Source: Halobacillus sp. Nhm2S1 (GTDB lineage: Bacteria > Bacillota > Bacilli > Bacillales > Halobacillaceae). Taken from it: a stretch of DNA of 64,000 nt. This document shows, piece after piece, positions 37,268 through 46,189 of this stretch. A model generated the notes under the pieces. That model made no database searches, was not told where the DNA came from, and saw only the letters and a program-made list of their open reading frames with translations. Position 1 is the first letter of the stretch. Every line of letters begins with the position of its first letter. The DNA lies in contig NZ_JAIEZV010000001.1 of assembly GCF_019599545.1 (NCBI RefSeq), positions 930,001 to 994,000 of the forward strand. The letters run 5' to 3'. The position numbers and the translations under genes were made by a program.

Positions 37268-38281
37268 ATGAAAAAGTATTCATGGTTGATGTTCGTTCTC
37301 CTTTTCACTGTAAGCCTATTCTTGAGTGCCTGTGGTGAAAGTGGGACAAGCGGTTCCGCAGGAGAAGACGGCGGAAGTGATGGTGGCGAAGAAATGACAA
37401 ACCTGACAATGGGGACAGGTAGCGTCGGAGGCGTTTACTATCCACTTGGAGGAGAAATGGCGAACCTTTTCGCAGACAATATTGACACTGAAGGGTTCGA
37501 CGTTAGTTCCGTAGAATCTGGAGCTTCTGTTGAAAACATCGCCAAAATTCAATCCGGAGATTTCCAGCTGGGGATTGCCCAGAATACGACAATGATTAAT
37601 GCTGTTGAAGGAATGGGTGAATTTGAAGGAAAAGATGTTGGGAATGTCGGTGTCATCGGCTCCCTATACCCAGAGGCCCTTCAAGTGGTCACGCTGGATT
37701 CTACAGGAATTGAGTCCATAGAAGACCTTAAAGGTAAGAAAGTAGCCGTCGGTCCTCCAGGGGGAGCGACTCGGGAAGCTGCTGAGATGGTTCTTTCCGC
37801 TTATGGCATCGAAGAAGGCGACTATGAAGCGTTCGAAGAAGGATTTGGTGATGCGAAGAGTAAACTTCAAAACAATACAATCGACGCCTCCTTTGCAGTT
37901 GTAGGTGTTCCATCCTCAACAACGGATGAACTAGACGCGGCTACAGGAGAAGTGAAATTCCTGAATATTGAAGGGGACGCTTTAGATGAAGTCGTTGCCA
38001 ACAGTCAATACGAAGCGTACACAGTGGAACCTGGAACGTATGAGTGGCAGGAAGAGCCTGTAGAAACCATTACTGCAATGGCACTTCTCCTCGGTTCAAC
38101 AAGCCAGGTCAGTGAAGATTTAGCGTATGAAATGACAAAAACACTTTATGAAAATGCTGGCGATATGTCGATCGCTCAAGCGAAGCTTATCACTCAGGAT
38201 AGTGCTTTGACAGGTGCACAAGATCTTCCGCTTCACCCTGGAGCAGAGAAGTACTTTAAAGAAGCAGGCATTCTAGAATAA
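37268..38281 (+). CDS. TAXI-family TRAP transporter solute receptor
   Basis: 337 residues. Signal peptide with lipobox LSAC (C22), followed by a Gly/Ser/Glu-rich linker and a periplasmic-binding fold starting MGTGSVGGVYYPLGG, the hallmark of the TAXI (TRAP-associated immunogenic) family. VGPPGGATREAAE is the second typical motif. It binds an unknown organic acid or amino acid outside the membrane for the permease encoded next. RBS AGAGGGGG. Confidence 0.92.
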   Translation: MKKYSWLMFVLLFTVSLFLSACGESGTSGSAGEDGGSDGGEEMTNLTMGTGSVGGVYYPLGGEMANLFADNIDTEGFDVSSVESGASVENIAKIQSGDFQLGIAQNTTMINAVEGMGEFEGKDVGNVGVIGSLYPEALQVVTLDSTGIESIEDLKGKKVAVGPPGGATREAAEMVLSAYGIEEGDYEAFEEGFGDAKSKLQNNTIDASFAVVGVPSSTTDELDAATGEVKFLNIEGDALDEVVANSQYEAYTVEPGTYEWQEEPVETITAMALLLGSTSQVSEDLAYEMTKTLYENAGDMSIAQAKLITQDSALTGAQDLPLHPGAEKYFKEAGILE

Positions 38282-38293
38282 AGGGAGCAAATG

Positions 38294-38325
38294 GAACCGG
38301 ACATTGTTTTGTCCGGTTCTTTATA
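38294..38325 (+). terminator. Attenuator hairpin between TRAP genes
   Basis: A 9-bp perfect stem GAACCGGAC/GTCCGGTTC followed by TTTAT lies between the receptor and permease genes. Read-through is likely partial, giving more receptor than permease. Confidence 0.65.
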
Positions 38326-38358
38326 GCGCTGATTAAGAAATGAATGGAGGGAAAAGGC

Positions 38359-40314
38359 GTGACAAAAAAAGATAATAAGGAAGTTGACAAGCAAGAAATG
38401 ATGAAAAAATATGATAAAGAGAGCACATTCCGCACAAACCTCGGAACATGGGGTTGGGTGACTTTGATCCTTGGAAGCGCTCTGACTATTTTTCAGCTTT
38501 ATACGGCCTACCGTGGCGCTTATGTTTCACTCATTCAGGGCGCGATTCACCTGGGCGCGGCTCTGTGCTTAGTCTACCTTCTTTATCCGATTAAATCTTC
38601 ATTGACGAGCAAACGTGGCATCCCATGGTATGACCTGATTTTCGCTGCCATTGCTCTTTATTCGAACTTTTATATCATACAAAATTATGACCGTCTAATA
38701 AACGAAGCCATTATTTTCGGCTTCACTTATATGGATCAATTTGTCGCAACCGCAGGTATCCTTTTATTACTTGAAGCGACAAGGCGAGTCGTCGGACTTC
38801 CTATTGTTATCATAGCTATTCTCGCCCTGCTCTATGGCATGTTTGGGAACTTCATTCCTGTCATAGGTCACGCCGGCAATGACTGGCCGACGCTCGCCAC
38901 GAAGATGTTTTTCAGTTCCAGTGCCATTTTCGGAATTCCGATTCAAATATCATCCACTTACATTTTTCTATTCCTTTTTTTCGGAGTTATTCTTGTCAAA
39001 ACAAACATAGGACAGTTCTTTAATGATCTCGCCCTCCGTTTAACAGGAAAATACACAGGCGGAACAGCCAAAGCCGCTGTAGCAGCGAGCGGACTTCAAG
39101 GGATGGTAAGCGGAAGTTCCGTCGCCAATACCGTAGGCTCCGGATCCTTTACGATTCCGATGATGAAAAATGCAGGTTTCAAACCTCACTTTGCGGCAGC
39201 CTCTGAAGCTTCTGCCTCAACCGGAGGGCAGCTCATGCCACCAATTATGGGTGCCGCAGCATTCATCATGGCATCTTATACGGGAATCCCTTATAACGAA
39301 ATCATTGTCATTGCGATTGTACCCGCTCTTTTGTATTTTTCAGGGGTCTTTTTAGGCACACACTTTGAAGCAAGAAAACAAAACATCCGCGGACTTTCCA
39401 AAGAAGAACTACCTAAAACGAATAATCTGGTCAAACGTCTAGACTTGTTCCTGCCGCTTGTCATTATTATCGGATTCTTGCTTGCAGGACGGACCCCGAC
39501 ATATGCCGCTTTATTTGCAATCGTGACGGCTTTCGTGATCAGTTTTTTCCGTAAAGAAACACGCATGTCCTTAAAAGGAATCATTAAATTGCTTGAAGAA
39601 GGAGCCCGGGTCGCCCTCCCCGTTATTGCTGCCTGTGCGACTGCAGGAATCATTGCAGGAACAGTAACCACTACCGGTCTCGGACCTAAAATTGCAGGAG
39701 GAATCATCGATCTTGCCCAAGGGCAGTTTTTCCTTGTCATGTTCTTCACTATGATTGCATGTATTATTTTAGGGATGGGGCTCCCGACGACAGCCAACTA
39801 TGTCGTAACCGCTACCATGGCGGCTCCAGCCTTGTTAGCGTTTGATGTTCCTGTCATTGCCGTTCACATGTTTGTCTTCTATTTTGGAATTGTCGCAGAT
39901 ATCACACCTCCGGTTTGTCTCGCTGCTTATGCAGGAGCAGGTATTGCCGGAGCAAATCCGATGAAAGCTGGAGTAACCGCTGTAAAACTTGCGATTGCTG
40001 CGTTTATCATTCCGTATGTGTTCGTGACCAACCCGATTTTATTACTTCAGGGAGACGTCACTGCACTCAACTTATCCATCAGTGTCATTACAGCCTTATT
40101 AGGAATGGCAGCCATCAGCTCTGCACTGATTGGATATTTTGCCACGAAAGTCACATGGGTCGAACGAATTGCCCTCATCGCTTGTGGACTCATGCTCGTT
40201 TATCCGAACCTGGTCATTTCTCTCATCGGTTTAGGCGTCTTTGGGGCCATTTCTGTCTTCCAATATATAAAAAACAAAAAAGACGATTCTCAGAAACAAG
40301 AAGCTGTCGTGTGA
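38359..40314 (+). CDS. TRAP transporter permease, fused small and large subunits
   Basis: 651 residues, with about 4 helices of DctQ type followed by the large DctM-type module (about 16-17 helices in all). Signatures: GMVSGSSVANTVGSGSFTIP and IILGMGLPTTANYVV, and ITPPVCLAAYAGAGIAGANP. GTG start at 38359 follows GGAGGG; the ATG at 38344 is too early. Works with the TAXI receptor as a Na+- or H+-driven importer. Confidence 0.92.
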   Translation: MTKKDNKEVDKQEMMKKYDKESTFRTNLGTWGWVTLILGSALTIFQLYTAYRGAYVSLIQGAIHLGAALCLVYLLYPIKSSLTSKRGIPWYDLIFAAIALYSNFYIIQNYDRLINEAIIFGFTYMDQFVATAGILLLLEATRRVVGLPIVIIAILALLYGMFGNFIPVIGHAGNDWPTLATKMFFSSSAIFGIPIQISSTYIFLFLFFGVILVKTNIGQFFNDLALRLTGKYTGGTAKAAVAASGLQGMVSGSSVANTVGSGSFTIPMMKNAGFKPHFAAASEASASTGGQLMPPIMGAAAFIMASYTGIPYNEIIVIAIVPALLYFSGVFLGTHFEARKQNIRGLSKEELPKTNNLVKRLDLFLPLVIIIGFLLAGRTPTYAALFAIVTAFVISFFRKETRMSLKGIIKLLEEGARVALPVIAACATAGIIAGTVTTTGLGPKIAGGIIDLAQGQFFLVMFFTMIACIILGMGLPTTANYVVTATMAAPALLAFDVPVIAVHMFVFYFGIVADITPPVCLAAYAGAGIAGANPMKAGVTAVKLAIAAFIIPYVFVTNPILLLQGDVTALNLSISVITALLGMAAISSALIGYFATKVTWVERIALIACGLMLVYPNLVISLIGLGVFGAISVFQYIKNKKDDSQKQEAVV

Positions 40315-40319
40315 AACAA

Positions 40320-40347
40320 AACCAGGCCTTTACAAGGCCTGGTTTTT
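40320..40347. terminator. Bidirectional terminator
   Basis: ACCAGGCCTT-TAC-AAGGCCTGGT with A and T runs. The last codons of the EamA gene lie in the stem. Confidence 0.88.
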
Positions 40348-41238
40348 TCTTGACATTTTTCCTCTCAGCCATGATCCCCCTAGCTGATTAATGAATATAG
40401 CGACTATGATTAAAACCACTCCCAACCATTGAATCAAGGAAACAGATTCAGCAAGGATGATCATAGATGAAACGATGGCAACCGGTAGTTCAATAGAACT
40501 CAAGACATTTGCTAGTCTTCCAGAAATCAATGGGGCTCCCTGTGCAAAAAATAATGGAGGAATGACCGCTCCAACTAAAGCCACTCCTGCCCCAATGCTC
40601 CATAACTGCACGTCGAATAGAGGCAGTGTTGGGAGGTCTTGAACAAATACAACCAGTACAAGAATCAACGAGCCGGTCACCATTAGAGCACTTCGTGCAA
40701 TCGGATCGCTGTTCGTTGCGACCTGTCCGCTGAAGAAGACAAAACCTGCATAAGAAAACCCTGAAAGCAATCCAAGCAAGACCCCTGCCAATGGAAGGCT
40801 GAAAAAACCTCCTCCAAACACCCCTGACGCGCACACAACCCCTGAGAGGGTAACAACCAGTGAAAAAAGATTTATTTTTGCAGGAATAACTTTCGTAAAG
40901 ATCCATTCGTAAATCATTCCAATCCATACGAATTGAAATAGTAGAATAATGGCAATCGAGGCTGGTAAATACTGCATCGCACCATAATAGAAGATACTAG
41001 TCAAGCCGACGGATGTGCCGGTCAACATCATTTTGAAAAGATCACCCTTGCTTGTTCCTTTCAAGGATATCCTTTTGAAGAAGCTAATCCCCCATAAACA
41101 GACAAAGGCGATGAACATTTGCACAATGTTCAGTTCTCCGAGGGTGTAGCCTAATGAAAAGCCTGTCTTCACGAAAATTGGTGTAAACCCAAAGCTTGCG
41201 GCCCCGATTAATACGAGAGTCATGCCTTTCCCCTTCAT
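40330..41238 (-). CDS. EamA/DMT-family transporter
   Basis: 302 residues, ten membrane helices in two EamA repeats (about 5-140 and 150-290). The N-terminal GAASFGFTPIFVKTGFSLG and the second-repeat ending WLGVVLIIVAIFI are typical. Metabolite exporters or permeases of this family have varied substrates; none can be assigned. Single gene. Confidence 0.87.
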   Translation of the reverse strand: MKGKGMTLVLIGAASFGFTPIFVKTGFSLGYTLGELNIVQMFIAFVCLWGISFFKRISLKGTSKGDLFKMMLTGTSVGLTSIFYYGAMQYLPASIAIILLFQFVWIGMIYEWIFTKVIPAKINLFSLVVTLSGVVCASGVFGGGFFSLPLAGVLLGLLSGFSYAGFVFFSGQVATNSDPIARSALMVTGSLILVLVVFVQDLPTLPLFDVQLWSIGAGVALVGAVIPPLFFAQGAPLISGRLANVLSSIELPVAIVSSMIILAESVSLIQWLGVVLIIVAIFINQLGGSWLRGKMSRKNQAL

Positions 41239-41288
41239 ACACCATCCTCCTCTCTCGCATCCGAAGTGTTTCTTTTACCCTTTTTCAT

Positions 41289-41322
41289 AAAAAAAGGCCC
41301 CTCTTTAAAAGAGAGGCCCTTT
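41289..41322 (-). terminator. Terminator of the small peptide gene
   Basis: Minus-strand GGCCTCTC ... GAGGGGCC stem followed by seven T residues. Confidence 0.8.
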
Positions 41323-41336
41323 CTATGTGTTTTGAA

Positions 41337-41429
41337 TTATACGATTCTCTTAATCAATCTTCCTAAAGTACGTGGAATGAATAAGAGAATATCTACGATC
41401 GTATGGATTACCGAGCGAATCAGTTTCAT
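41337..41429 (-). CDS. 30-residue cationic amphipathic peptide
   Basis: A short frame with AAGGAGG 7 bases before its ATG and a strong terminator just after its TAA. The product begins MKLIRSVIHTIVDILLFI and ends RTLGRLIKRIV: one hydrophobic helix followed by an arginine/lysine-rich amphipathic helix, net charge about +5. No signal peptide. It could be a membrane-binding regulatory peptide, a leaderless antimicrobial or a toxin. It has no neighbour that would be an immunity or transport gene. Unrecognised. Confidence 0.6.
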   Translation of the reverse strand: MKLIRSVIHTIVDILLFIPRTLGRLIKRIV

Positions 41430-41664
41430 TTTCATTCCTCCTTTTTTGATTTATAAATAAATACCTCAAATAAAGTAAGATGAAACTTCGTACCTTTATT
41501 TAGGGTGAATTGTCCTATCTTCCCTCATTTAAAAGTCCTGACAGCGAGAGAACGACCGAAAGGGAACAACGGTTGCTTGATTATTTAAAAACGGACGAGT
41601 GATTCCTTTATCCCATACCAATATAACCCTTTCCACCATAGTATAATTTTTCCATTACTACTAA

Positions 41665-41680
41665 AGTGGTATAGACAACT
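41665..41680 (+). promoter_or_regulatory. NagR/YvoA-like operator
   Basis: AGTGGTATAGACAACT closely matches the HutC-subfamily GntR operator TGGTATAGACCA used by N-acetylglucosamine regulators. It lies downstream of a TATAAT (41642-41647) and before the serine hydrolase gene, a position suited to repression. The rest of the 41430-41729 gap holds only an imperfect AAATAAAG/CTTTATTT repeat. Confidence 0.5.
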
Positions 41681-41729
41681 AGATTGTTTAATTCTATGAT
41701 TGAATTATCTGAAAAAAGGAGGTCATGAA

Positions 41730-43409
41730 TTGAAAAAGAAAACCGTATCCATTTTATTAACAACTGCTTTAGGAGCAACTCTATTCATTCCAAATTCAAG
41801 CCTTGCATCACCTGGACCAAGTATTGAGAAAAGAGTGAAACCAAATGTCCATGCGAACCAAAGAACTGTCCACCCCTTTTCATGGGATCAACCTGGTCCT
41901 TCCTCACCAATCCTGCACCCTGGATCTGTACGAGGAGCGGGTATGAGAGAAGAGCCTTTACAAGAAATTGATCCTCTCTTAACTTCTGCTATTGAAGATC
42001 ACGTTATGCCAGGGGCTGTTGCTCTTGTCGCAAGAAGGGGGCATATTGTTAAAGAGGATGCTTACGGATATGCCGTGAAGTATGAAGACGATGAGTTTAC
42101 ACCATCTGAAAATCCAATCCCCATGACGAAAGATACCATCTTTGACCTTGCTTCCATCAGCAAAATTTTCACTACAACCGCCGCCATGATCCTGTATGAA
42201 CAGGACGCCTTCGAATTGGATGACCCTGTTGCGAATCATCTCCCGGAATTTTCTGCAAATGGAAAGGAAAACGTAACGATTGAGCAGCTTTTGACTCATA
42301 CCTCAGGCTTCAAACCATGGATCCCTCTTTACACCGTTGAAGGTGACAGAACCGATCGTTTACAACATGTCTTACAATATCCTCTTACTAATGAACCTGG
42401 TTCGACCTACACTTACAGTGATTTAAATATGATTACATTAGGAGCTCTCGTCGAGCGCCTCTCAAATATGCGCTTAGATGAATTTGTAGAAAAAAACATT
42501 ACCAATCCATTAAAAATGGAAGATACGATGTATAACCCAGGAGAGGAATTGAGATCACGCATTGCTGCAACGGAAGATCAACCTTGGACGAATCGCGGTC
42601 TTGTATGGGGAGAAGTACACGATGAAAGCGCCTGGTCACTGGATGGAGTAGCCGGTCATGCTGGAGTTTTCTCTACAGCACACGATTTGGCCAAATTCGC
42701 ACACATGTTTATCAATGAGGGTACATATGGGAACCAAAAAATTCTTGAGCCTGAAACCGTCAAGCTGCTCACAGAAAACCGCATCCCTCAGTTTGAAGGT
42801 GATGACCACGGGTTAGGATGGGAACTTCAACAAGGTTGGTATATGGATGCTCTCTCAAGCCCCCGAACATATGGGCATACGGGTTACACAGGAACATCTA
42901 TCGTAGTAAACCCGGAAAATGAAACGATCGCTATCTTATTAACAAATCGTGTCCACCCAACAAGGGAAACGGTCTCTACAAACGGGGCGCGCAGAGGCTT
43001 TGCCCGTAAAGTTGCGGATGCCATCCCAATCCAAATGGATAAAAAAGCGACGCCATGGTTCTCAGGGTATGGGGATCACTTGGAGAACCAGTTGACGGCA
43101 GACGTAACCCTTAACGAATCGGCCACCCTGTCATTCCGCACATGGTTTGAAATCGAAAATAGTTATGACTTCGGAACATTAGAAGTTTCATCTGATGGAG
43201 AAACCTGGAATACACTGGACCAATTTACAGGCGATAGTAACGGATGGGGCTCACAAAAGATCGTACTCCCATCAGACACTACTCATATCCGCTTCACTTA
43301 TAAAACCGATGGAAGTGTGAACAACCGGGGCTGGTACATTGATGATATAGAACTAAATGGAAAAGCAATAGATGTAAGAAGTGATTCATGGAAGAAGAGA
43401 CCCTATTAA
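41730..43409 (+). CDS. Secreted beta-lactamase-fold serine hydrolase with C-terminal beta domain
   Basis: 559 residues from a TTG at 41730 behind GGAGG. Signal peptide ends near SSLASPGP. The hydrolase domain (about 75-425) has SISK as SxxK, TYSDLN as the YxN-type motif, and GHTG as the third motif. The C-terminal 120 residues form a beta-sandwich with LEVSSDGETW and RGWYIDDIELNG, like the accessory domain of InhA-type M6 peptidases. Resembles YbbE-like esterases of cell-wall sugar recycling; the upstream NagR-like site agrees with that. Confidence 0.85.
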   Translation: MKKKTVSILLTTALGATLFIPNSSLASPGPSIEKRVKPNVHANQRTVHPFSWDQPGPSSPILHPGSVRGAGMREEPLQEIDPLLTSAIEDHVMPGAVALVARRGHIVKEDAYGYAVKYEDDEFTPSENPIPMTKDTIFDLASISKIFTTTAAMILYEQDAFELDDPVANHLPEFSANGKENVTIEQLLTHTSGFKPWIPLYTVEGDRTDRLQHVLQYPLTNEPGSTYTYSDLNMITLGALVERLSNMRLDEFVEKNITNPLKMEDTMYNPGEELRSRIAATEDQPWTNRGLVWGEVHDESAWSLDGVAGHAGVFSTAHDLAKFAHMFINEGTYGNQKILEPETVKLLTENRIPQFEGDDHGLGWELQQGWYMDALSSPRTYGHTGYTGTSIVVNPENETIAILLTNRVHPTRETVSTNGARRGFARKVADAIPIQMDKKATPWFSGYGDHLENQLTADVTLNESATLSFRTWFEIENSYDFGTLEVSSDGETWNTLDQFTGDSNGWGSQKIVLPSDTTHIRFTYKTDGSVNNRGWYIDDIELNGKAIDVRSDSWKKRPY

Positions 43410-43422
43410 CAGATCTCTTATT

Positions 43423-43460
43423 AGTCAGACAAGTGGAGGCACTTGTCTGACTTTATTTTT
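43423..43460 (+). terminator. Terminator of the serine hydrolase gene
   Basis: A 13-bp perfect stem AGTCAGACAAGTG/CACTTGTCTGACT followed by TTATTTTT. Confidence 0.9.
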
Positions 43461-43568
43461 GATAAATTCCCAACTTAATCACCTTGAACAAGCATTTTAA
43501 AGTATTTCATAGTTTTCTTTTTCCTGGAAACGGTTAAGGATGGATATAGCCGAAAGGAGAGTGGAACA

Positions 43569-43895
43569 TTGACAAAGCACAACAAGCTCGTTCGAGATCA
43601 CATCCCTAACTTATTAAGAGATTCGGGGAAAAATATCCGCACTCGAACCCTTGACCACAAGGAGTATGATGATTCATTGAAACACAAATTAAGAGATGAA
43701 GTCGAAGAATATTTCAACACCGCTGAGAATAAAGATTCGTTGACGAAACTCGCAGACCTTTTGGAAGTCATTCACGCCTTATCTTATACACATGGAGCAA
43801 CAATTGAAGAACTTGAGCATATTCGTCAACATCGCAGAAAAGAACGTGGAGCTTTTCATACCCGCACCATGCTTTTGGACATTGAAGACGAGTAA
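43569..43895 (+). CDS. Phosphoribosyl-ATP pyrophosphohydrolase-like (MazG-type) protein
   Basis: 108 residues with TTG start behind AAAGGAG. It begins TKHNKLVRDHIPNLL and has the Mg-binding pattern LRDEVEEYF ... LADLLEVIHAL, the EExxE-12-ExxD-type motif of all-alpha NTP pyrophosphatases. Likely a house-cleaning nucleotide pyrophosphatase; substrate not known. Not next to any his gene, so a histidine-pathway role is unlikely. Confidence 0.82.
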   Translation: MTKHNKLVRDHIPNLLRDSGKNIRTRTLDHKEYDDSLKHKLRDEVEEYFNTAENKDSLTKLADLLEVIHALSYTHGATIEELEHIRQHRRKERGAFHTRTMLLDIEDE

Positions 43896-43901
43896 TCACA
43901 C

Positions 43902-43938
43902 AAAAAAGGGGATGGCCAGAGTGGCTTTCCCCTTTTTT
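43902..43938. terminator. Bidirectional terminator
   Basis: AAAAAAGGGG ... CCCCTTTTTT with inner GGCC/GGC pairing between the convergent genes at 43895 and 43944. Confidence 0.85.
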
Positions 43939-43943
43939 CTCTA

Positions 43944-44423
43944 TTAATCAATCGGATCTTTCGCCTTGCCATAACGAATGACATCATAAATCGCCATACC
44001 GTCACTAGGTTTGCCTTCCTCATTTCGATAAGGAAATAGAGAAAAGAAGATAAAGTACACAGAAAAATAAGAATACTGGTAGAAGAACAAATCCACAGGA
44101 AGGACCTCCTGTATGATTAATACATTTAACATCAAAATGACCGCTAAATTAAAAAGGCTTCCGGCAAGATAGATCGACACATGCGCCCACGTCTTGTTGT
44201 AGGAAAGCTTTTCGTACTGACACCAGCCCTCCATAAAGTACATGCGTCTCACTTCCAAAGGACCCACATGAAACAGCAGTTTCCCTGTCCCTATACAGTA
44301 GCGTATCTTCCCCCCAAATATACGGGCGACAACGACATGACCCGTTTCATGAACGAGCGTGACGAGAGGCAGAATTAGAAAAAAATTTATAATAAACATC
44401 GGGATGTCATTCAAAGTAAACAT
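43944..44423 (-). CDS. M50-like membrane zinc metallopeptidase
   Basis: 159 residues from the ATG at 44423 (GGAGG 7 bases upstream). HETGH (25-29) in the first helix is the zinc site; the second site-type motif KPSDGMAIYDV near the C-terminus stands where family members have NxxPDG. About four membrane helices. It is a minimal site-2-protease fold; the target is unknown. The open frame extends to 44588 but without support. Confidence 0.75.
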   Translation of the reverse strand: MFTLNDIPMFIINFFLILPLVTLVHETGHVVVARIFGGKIRYCIGTGKLLFHVGPLEVRRMYFMEGWCQYEKLSYNKTWAHVSIYLAGSLFNLAVILMLNVLIIQEVLPVDLFFYQYSYFSVYFIFFSLFPYRNEEGKPSDGMAIYDVIRYGKAKDPID

Positions 44424-44785
44424 AGGCATTCCTCCGTAATGATGTGAATGGAAGTTCTGAAAAGACACCTTCCCTTTTCTGTAAAAAGATAACGTAAATG
44501 CAGAAAACTGCTTCCATAGCCTCAGTAAAGTGACCATTGACGTAGGATAGTATTGTTTCATCATGAGAGAACGCCACCCCAAGTCCAAACATCCGAATAC
44601 TATTGGGCGTTTCTACCAATCAACAATTCTGACTCTCATACTTTCCAGATCTCCATTTCAGTGGCCTCCATATAGAAGTTCAACTGCAAAGTTTTGTAAA
44701 ATTTCAACATTCCTCATCCTGTTGTTTTAGCCTTCGATTTAGAGTATGATAGGAATAGCGATTTTTTTTAAAGAGGAGCGTATTT
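44424..44785. other. Gene-free stretch
   Basis: 362 bases between divergent genes. Both strands have short open frames but none with a ribosome site. It must hold the promoters of the M50 gene and rlmN; AGAGGAG lies before the latter. I see no repeat or clear operator. Confidence 0.5.
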
Positions 44786-45871
44786 ATGAAACGATCCATT
44801 TACGGATTGACGTTTGACCAACTGACTGATTGGCTTATAGATCACGGTGAGAAAAAGTTCCGCTCCAAGCAAGTATGGGACTGGCTCTACCAGAAGCGTG
44901 TAACAGACTTTTCACAAATGAAAAACTTGAATCAATCGTGCATCGACGTTCTCGATGAACATTTTACGATTGAGACACTTTCTGAAGAAATAAAACAAGA
45001 ATCAAAAGATGGAACCGTCAAGTTTCTATTTAAATTGGATGATGGGAACGTCATAGAGACAGTTTTAATGCGTTTTAATTACGGCTTATCCGTGTGTGTC
45101 ACAACACAGGTCGGCTGTAACATTGGCTGTTCCTTCTGTGCCAGTGGAATTCTGCGCAAGAGCCGAGACCTATCCAGCGGCGAAATTGTTGAGCAGATTA
45201 TGCAAGTCCAACAGCACCTGGACAAACAAGGCAACGATGAGCGTGTCAGCCATATCGTGGTCATGGGAATTGGTGAACCATTTGATAACTATGACAACTT
45301 GATCGACTTCTTGAAAGTTGTCAACGATCAAAAAGGGCTGTCCATTGGAGCGCGTCACATCACCGTATCCACAAGTGGAATTGCACCGAAAATGTATGAG
45401 TTCGCTGATGAAGGCATCCAGATCAACCTGGCCCTTTCCATTCATGCGCCAAACAATGAACTACGTACTCAAATCATGAAAATTAACCGTGCTTATCCAC
45501 TAGAAAAACTGATGCCGGCTATTGATTACTATCTGGAAAAGACGAACAGGCGGATTACCTTCGAGTACATTCTACTCAAGGACGTCAATGACCATAAGAA
45601 GGAAGCGGAAGAGCTTGCGGATTTGTTGAAGGATAAACGACACTTATCCTACGTCAACTTGATCCCTTACAATCCTGTCGCTGACCACCCTTATGAGCGA
45701 AGTGAAAAAGAAGCGATTCTTACGTTCTACCAAACGTTGATGGACCGAGGAATCAAGTGCGGAGTGCGTACCGAACACGGGACCGACATCGATGCCGCCT
45801 GTGGACAGCTGCGCAGTAAGCAGATTGAAAAAGAAAAAGCACGCAAAAAGAAAAAGTTGCAAACAAACTAA
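44786..45871 (+). CDS. rlmN: RlmN-type 23S rRNA/tRNA adenine C2-methyltransferase
   Basis: Radical-SAM enzyme expected to methylate A2503 of 23S rRNA and A37 of some tRNAs. Cluster motif CNIGCSFC (C111, C115, C118), [11 protein letters not shown], and the methyl-carrying cysteine in DIDAACGQL near residue 343. 361 residues is standard. It stands alone rather than in the prkC/stp-type cluster where the housekeeping rlmN of Bacillus sits, so it may be a second paralogue; Cfr-type C8 activity is less likely given the RlmN-like GxGEP context. Confidence 0.85.
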   Translation: MKRSIYGLTFDQLTDWLIDHGEKKFRSKQVWDWLYQKRVTDFSQMKNLNQSCIDVLDEHFTIETLSEEIKQESKDGTVKFLFKLDDGNVIETVLMRFNYGLSVCVTTQVGCNIGCSFCASGILRKSRDLSSGEIVEQIMQVQQHLDKQGNDERVSHIVVMGIGEPFDNYDNLIDFLKVVNDQKGLSIGARHITVSTSGIAPKMYEFADEGIQINLALSIHAPNNELRTQIMKINRAYPLEKLMPAIDYYLEKTNRRITFEYILLKDVNDHKKEAEELADLLKDKRHLSYVNLIPYNPVADHPYERSEKEAILTFYQTLMDRGIKCGVRTEHGTDIDAACGQLRSKQIEKEKARKKKKLQTN

Positions 45872-45903
45872 AAAACATGAGGCTCAGGCCTCATGTTTTT
45901 TTT
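45871..45903 (+). terminator. Terminator of rlmN
   Basis: AACATGAGG-loop-CCTCATGTT followed by eight T residues. Confidence 0.9.
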
Positions 45904-46189
45904 AACCCTTTTAACGATCTTCTATATAGCCAGTCATCCCGTTAACGTTTTAAATCCTGCCCCTTCCCCACTGCTGTACTTCCTCTACCTCCCTCCCCTG
46001 TTTTGGATTGTAATCAAAATACCCGTCATTTTCTTTAAGAACATCCTCGTCCCGGCATTTTATGCTCTCCCTTGATTGTTTCATATAAAACTAAAAAAAT
46101 GGTTTTATTTGTAAAAATATAGGCAATAGAAGACTATACAAAAATATCCAAGGGGTGATGGGAATCTATCAAAAAGGAGTTTTTCCAGG

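Noticed and set aside
44407-44619. 70-residue frame upstream of the M50 gene
   Set aside because: TTG start without ribosome site; overlaps the M50 gene start region in another frame.
45893-46075. 60-residue hydrophobic frame after rlmN
   Set aside because: Its ATG lies in the terminator stem of rlmN and there is no ribosome site.
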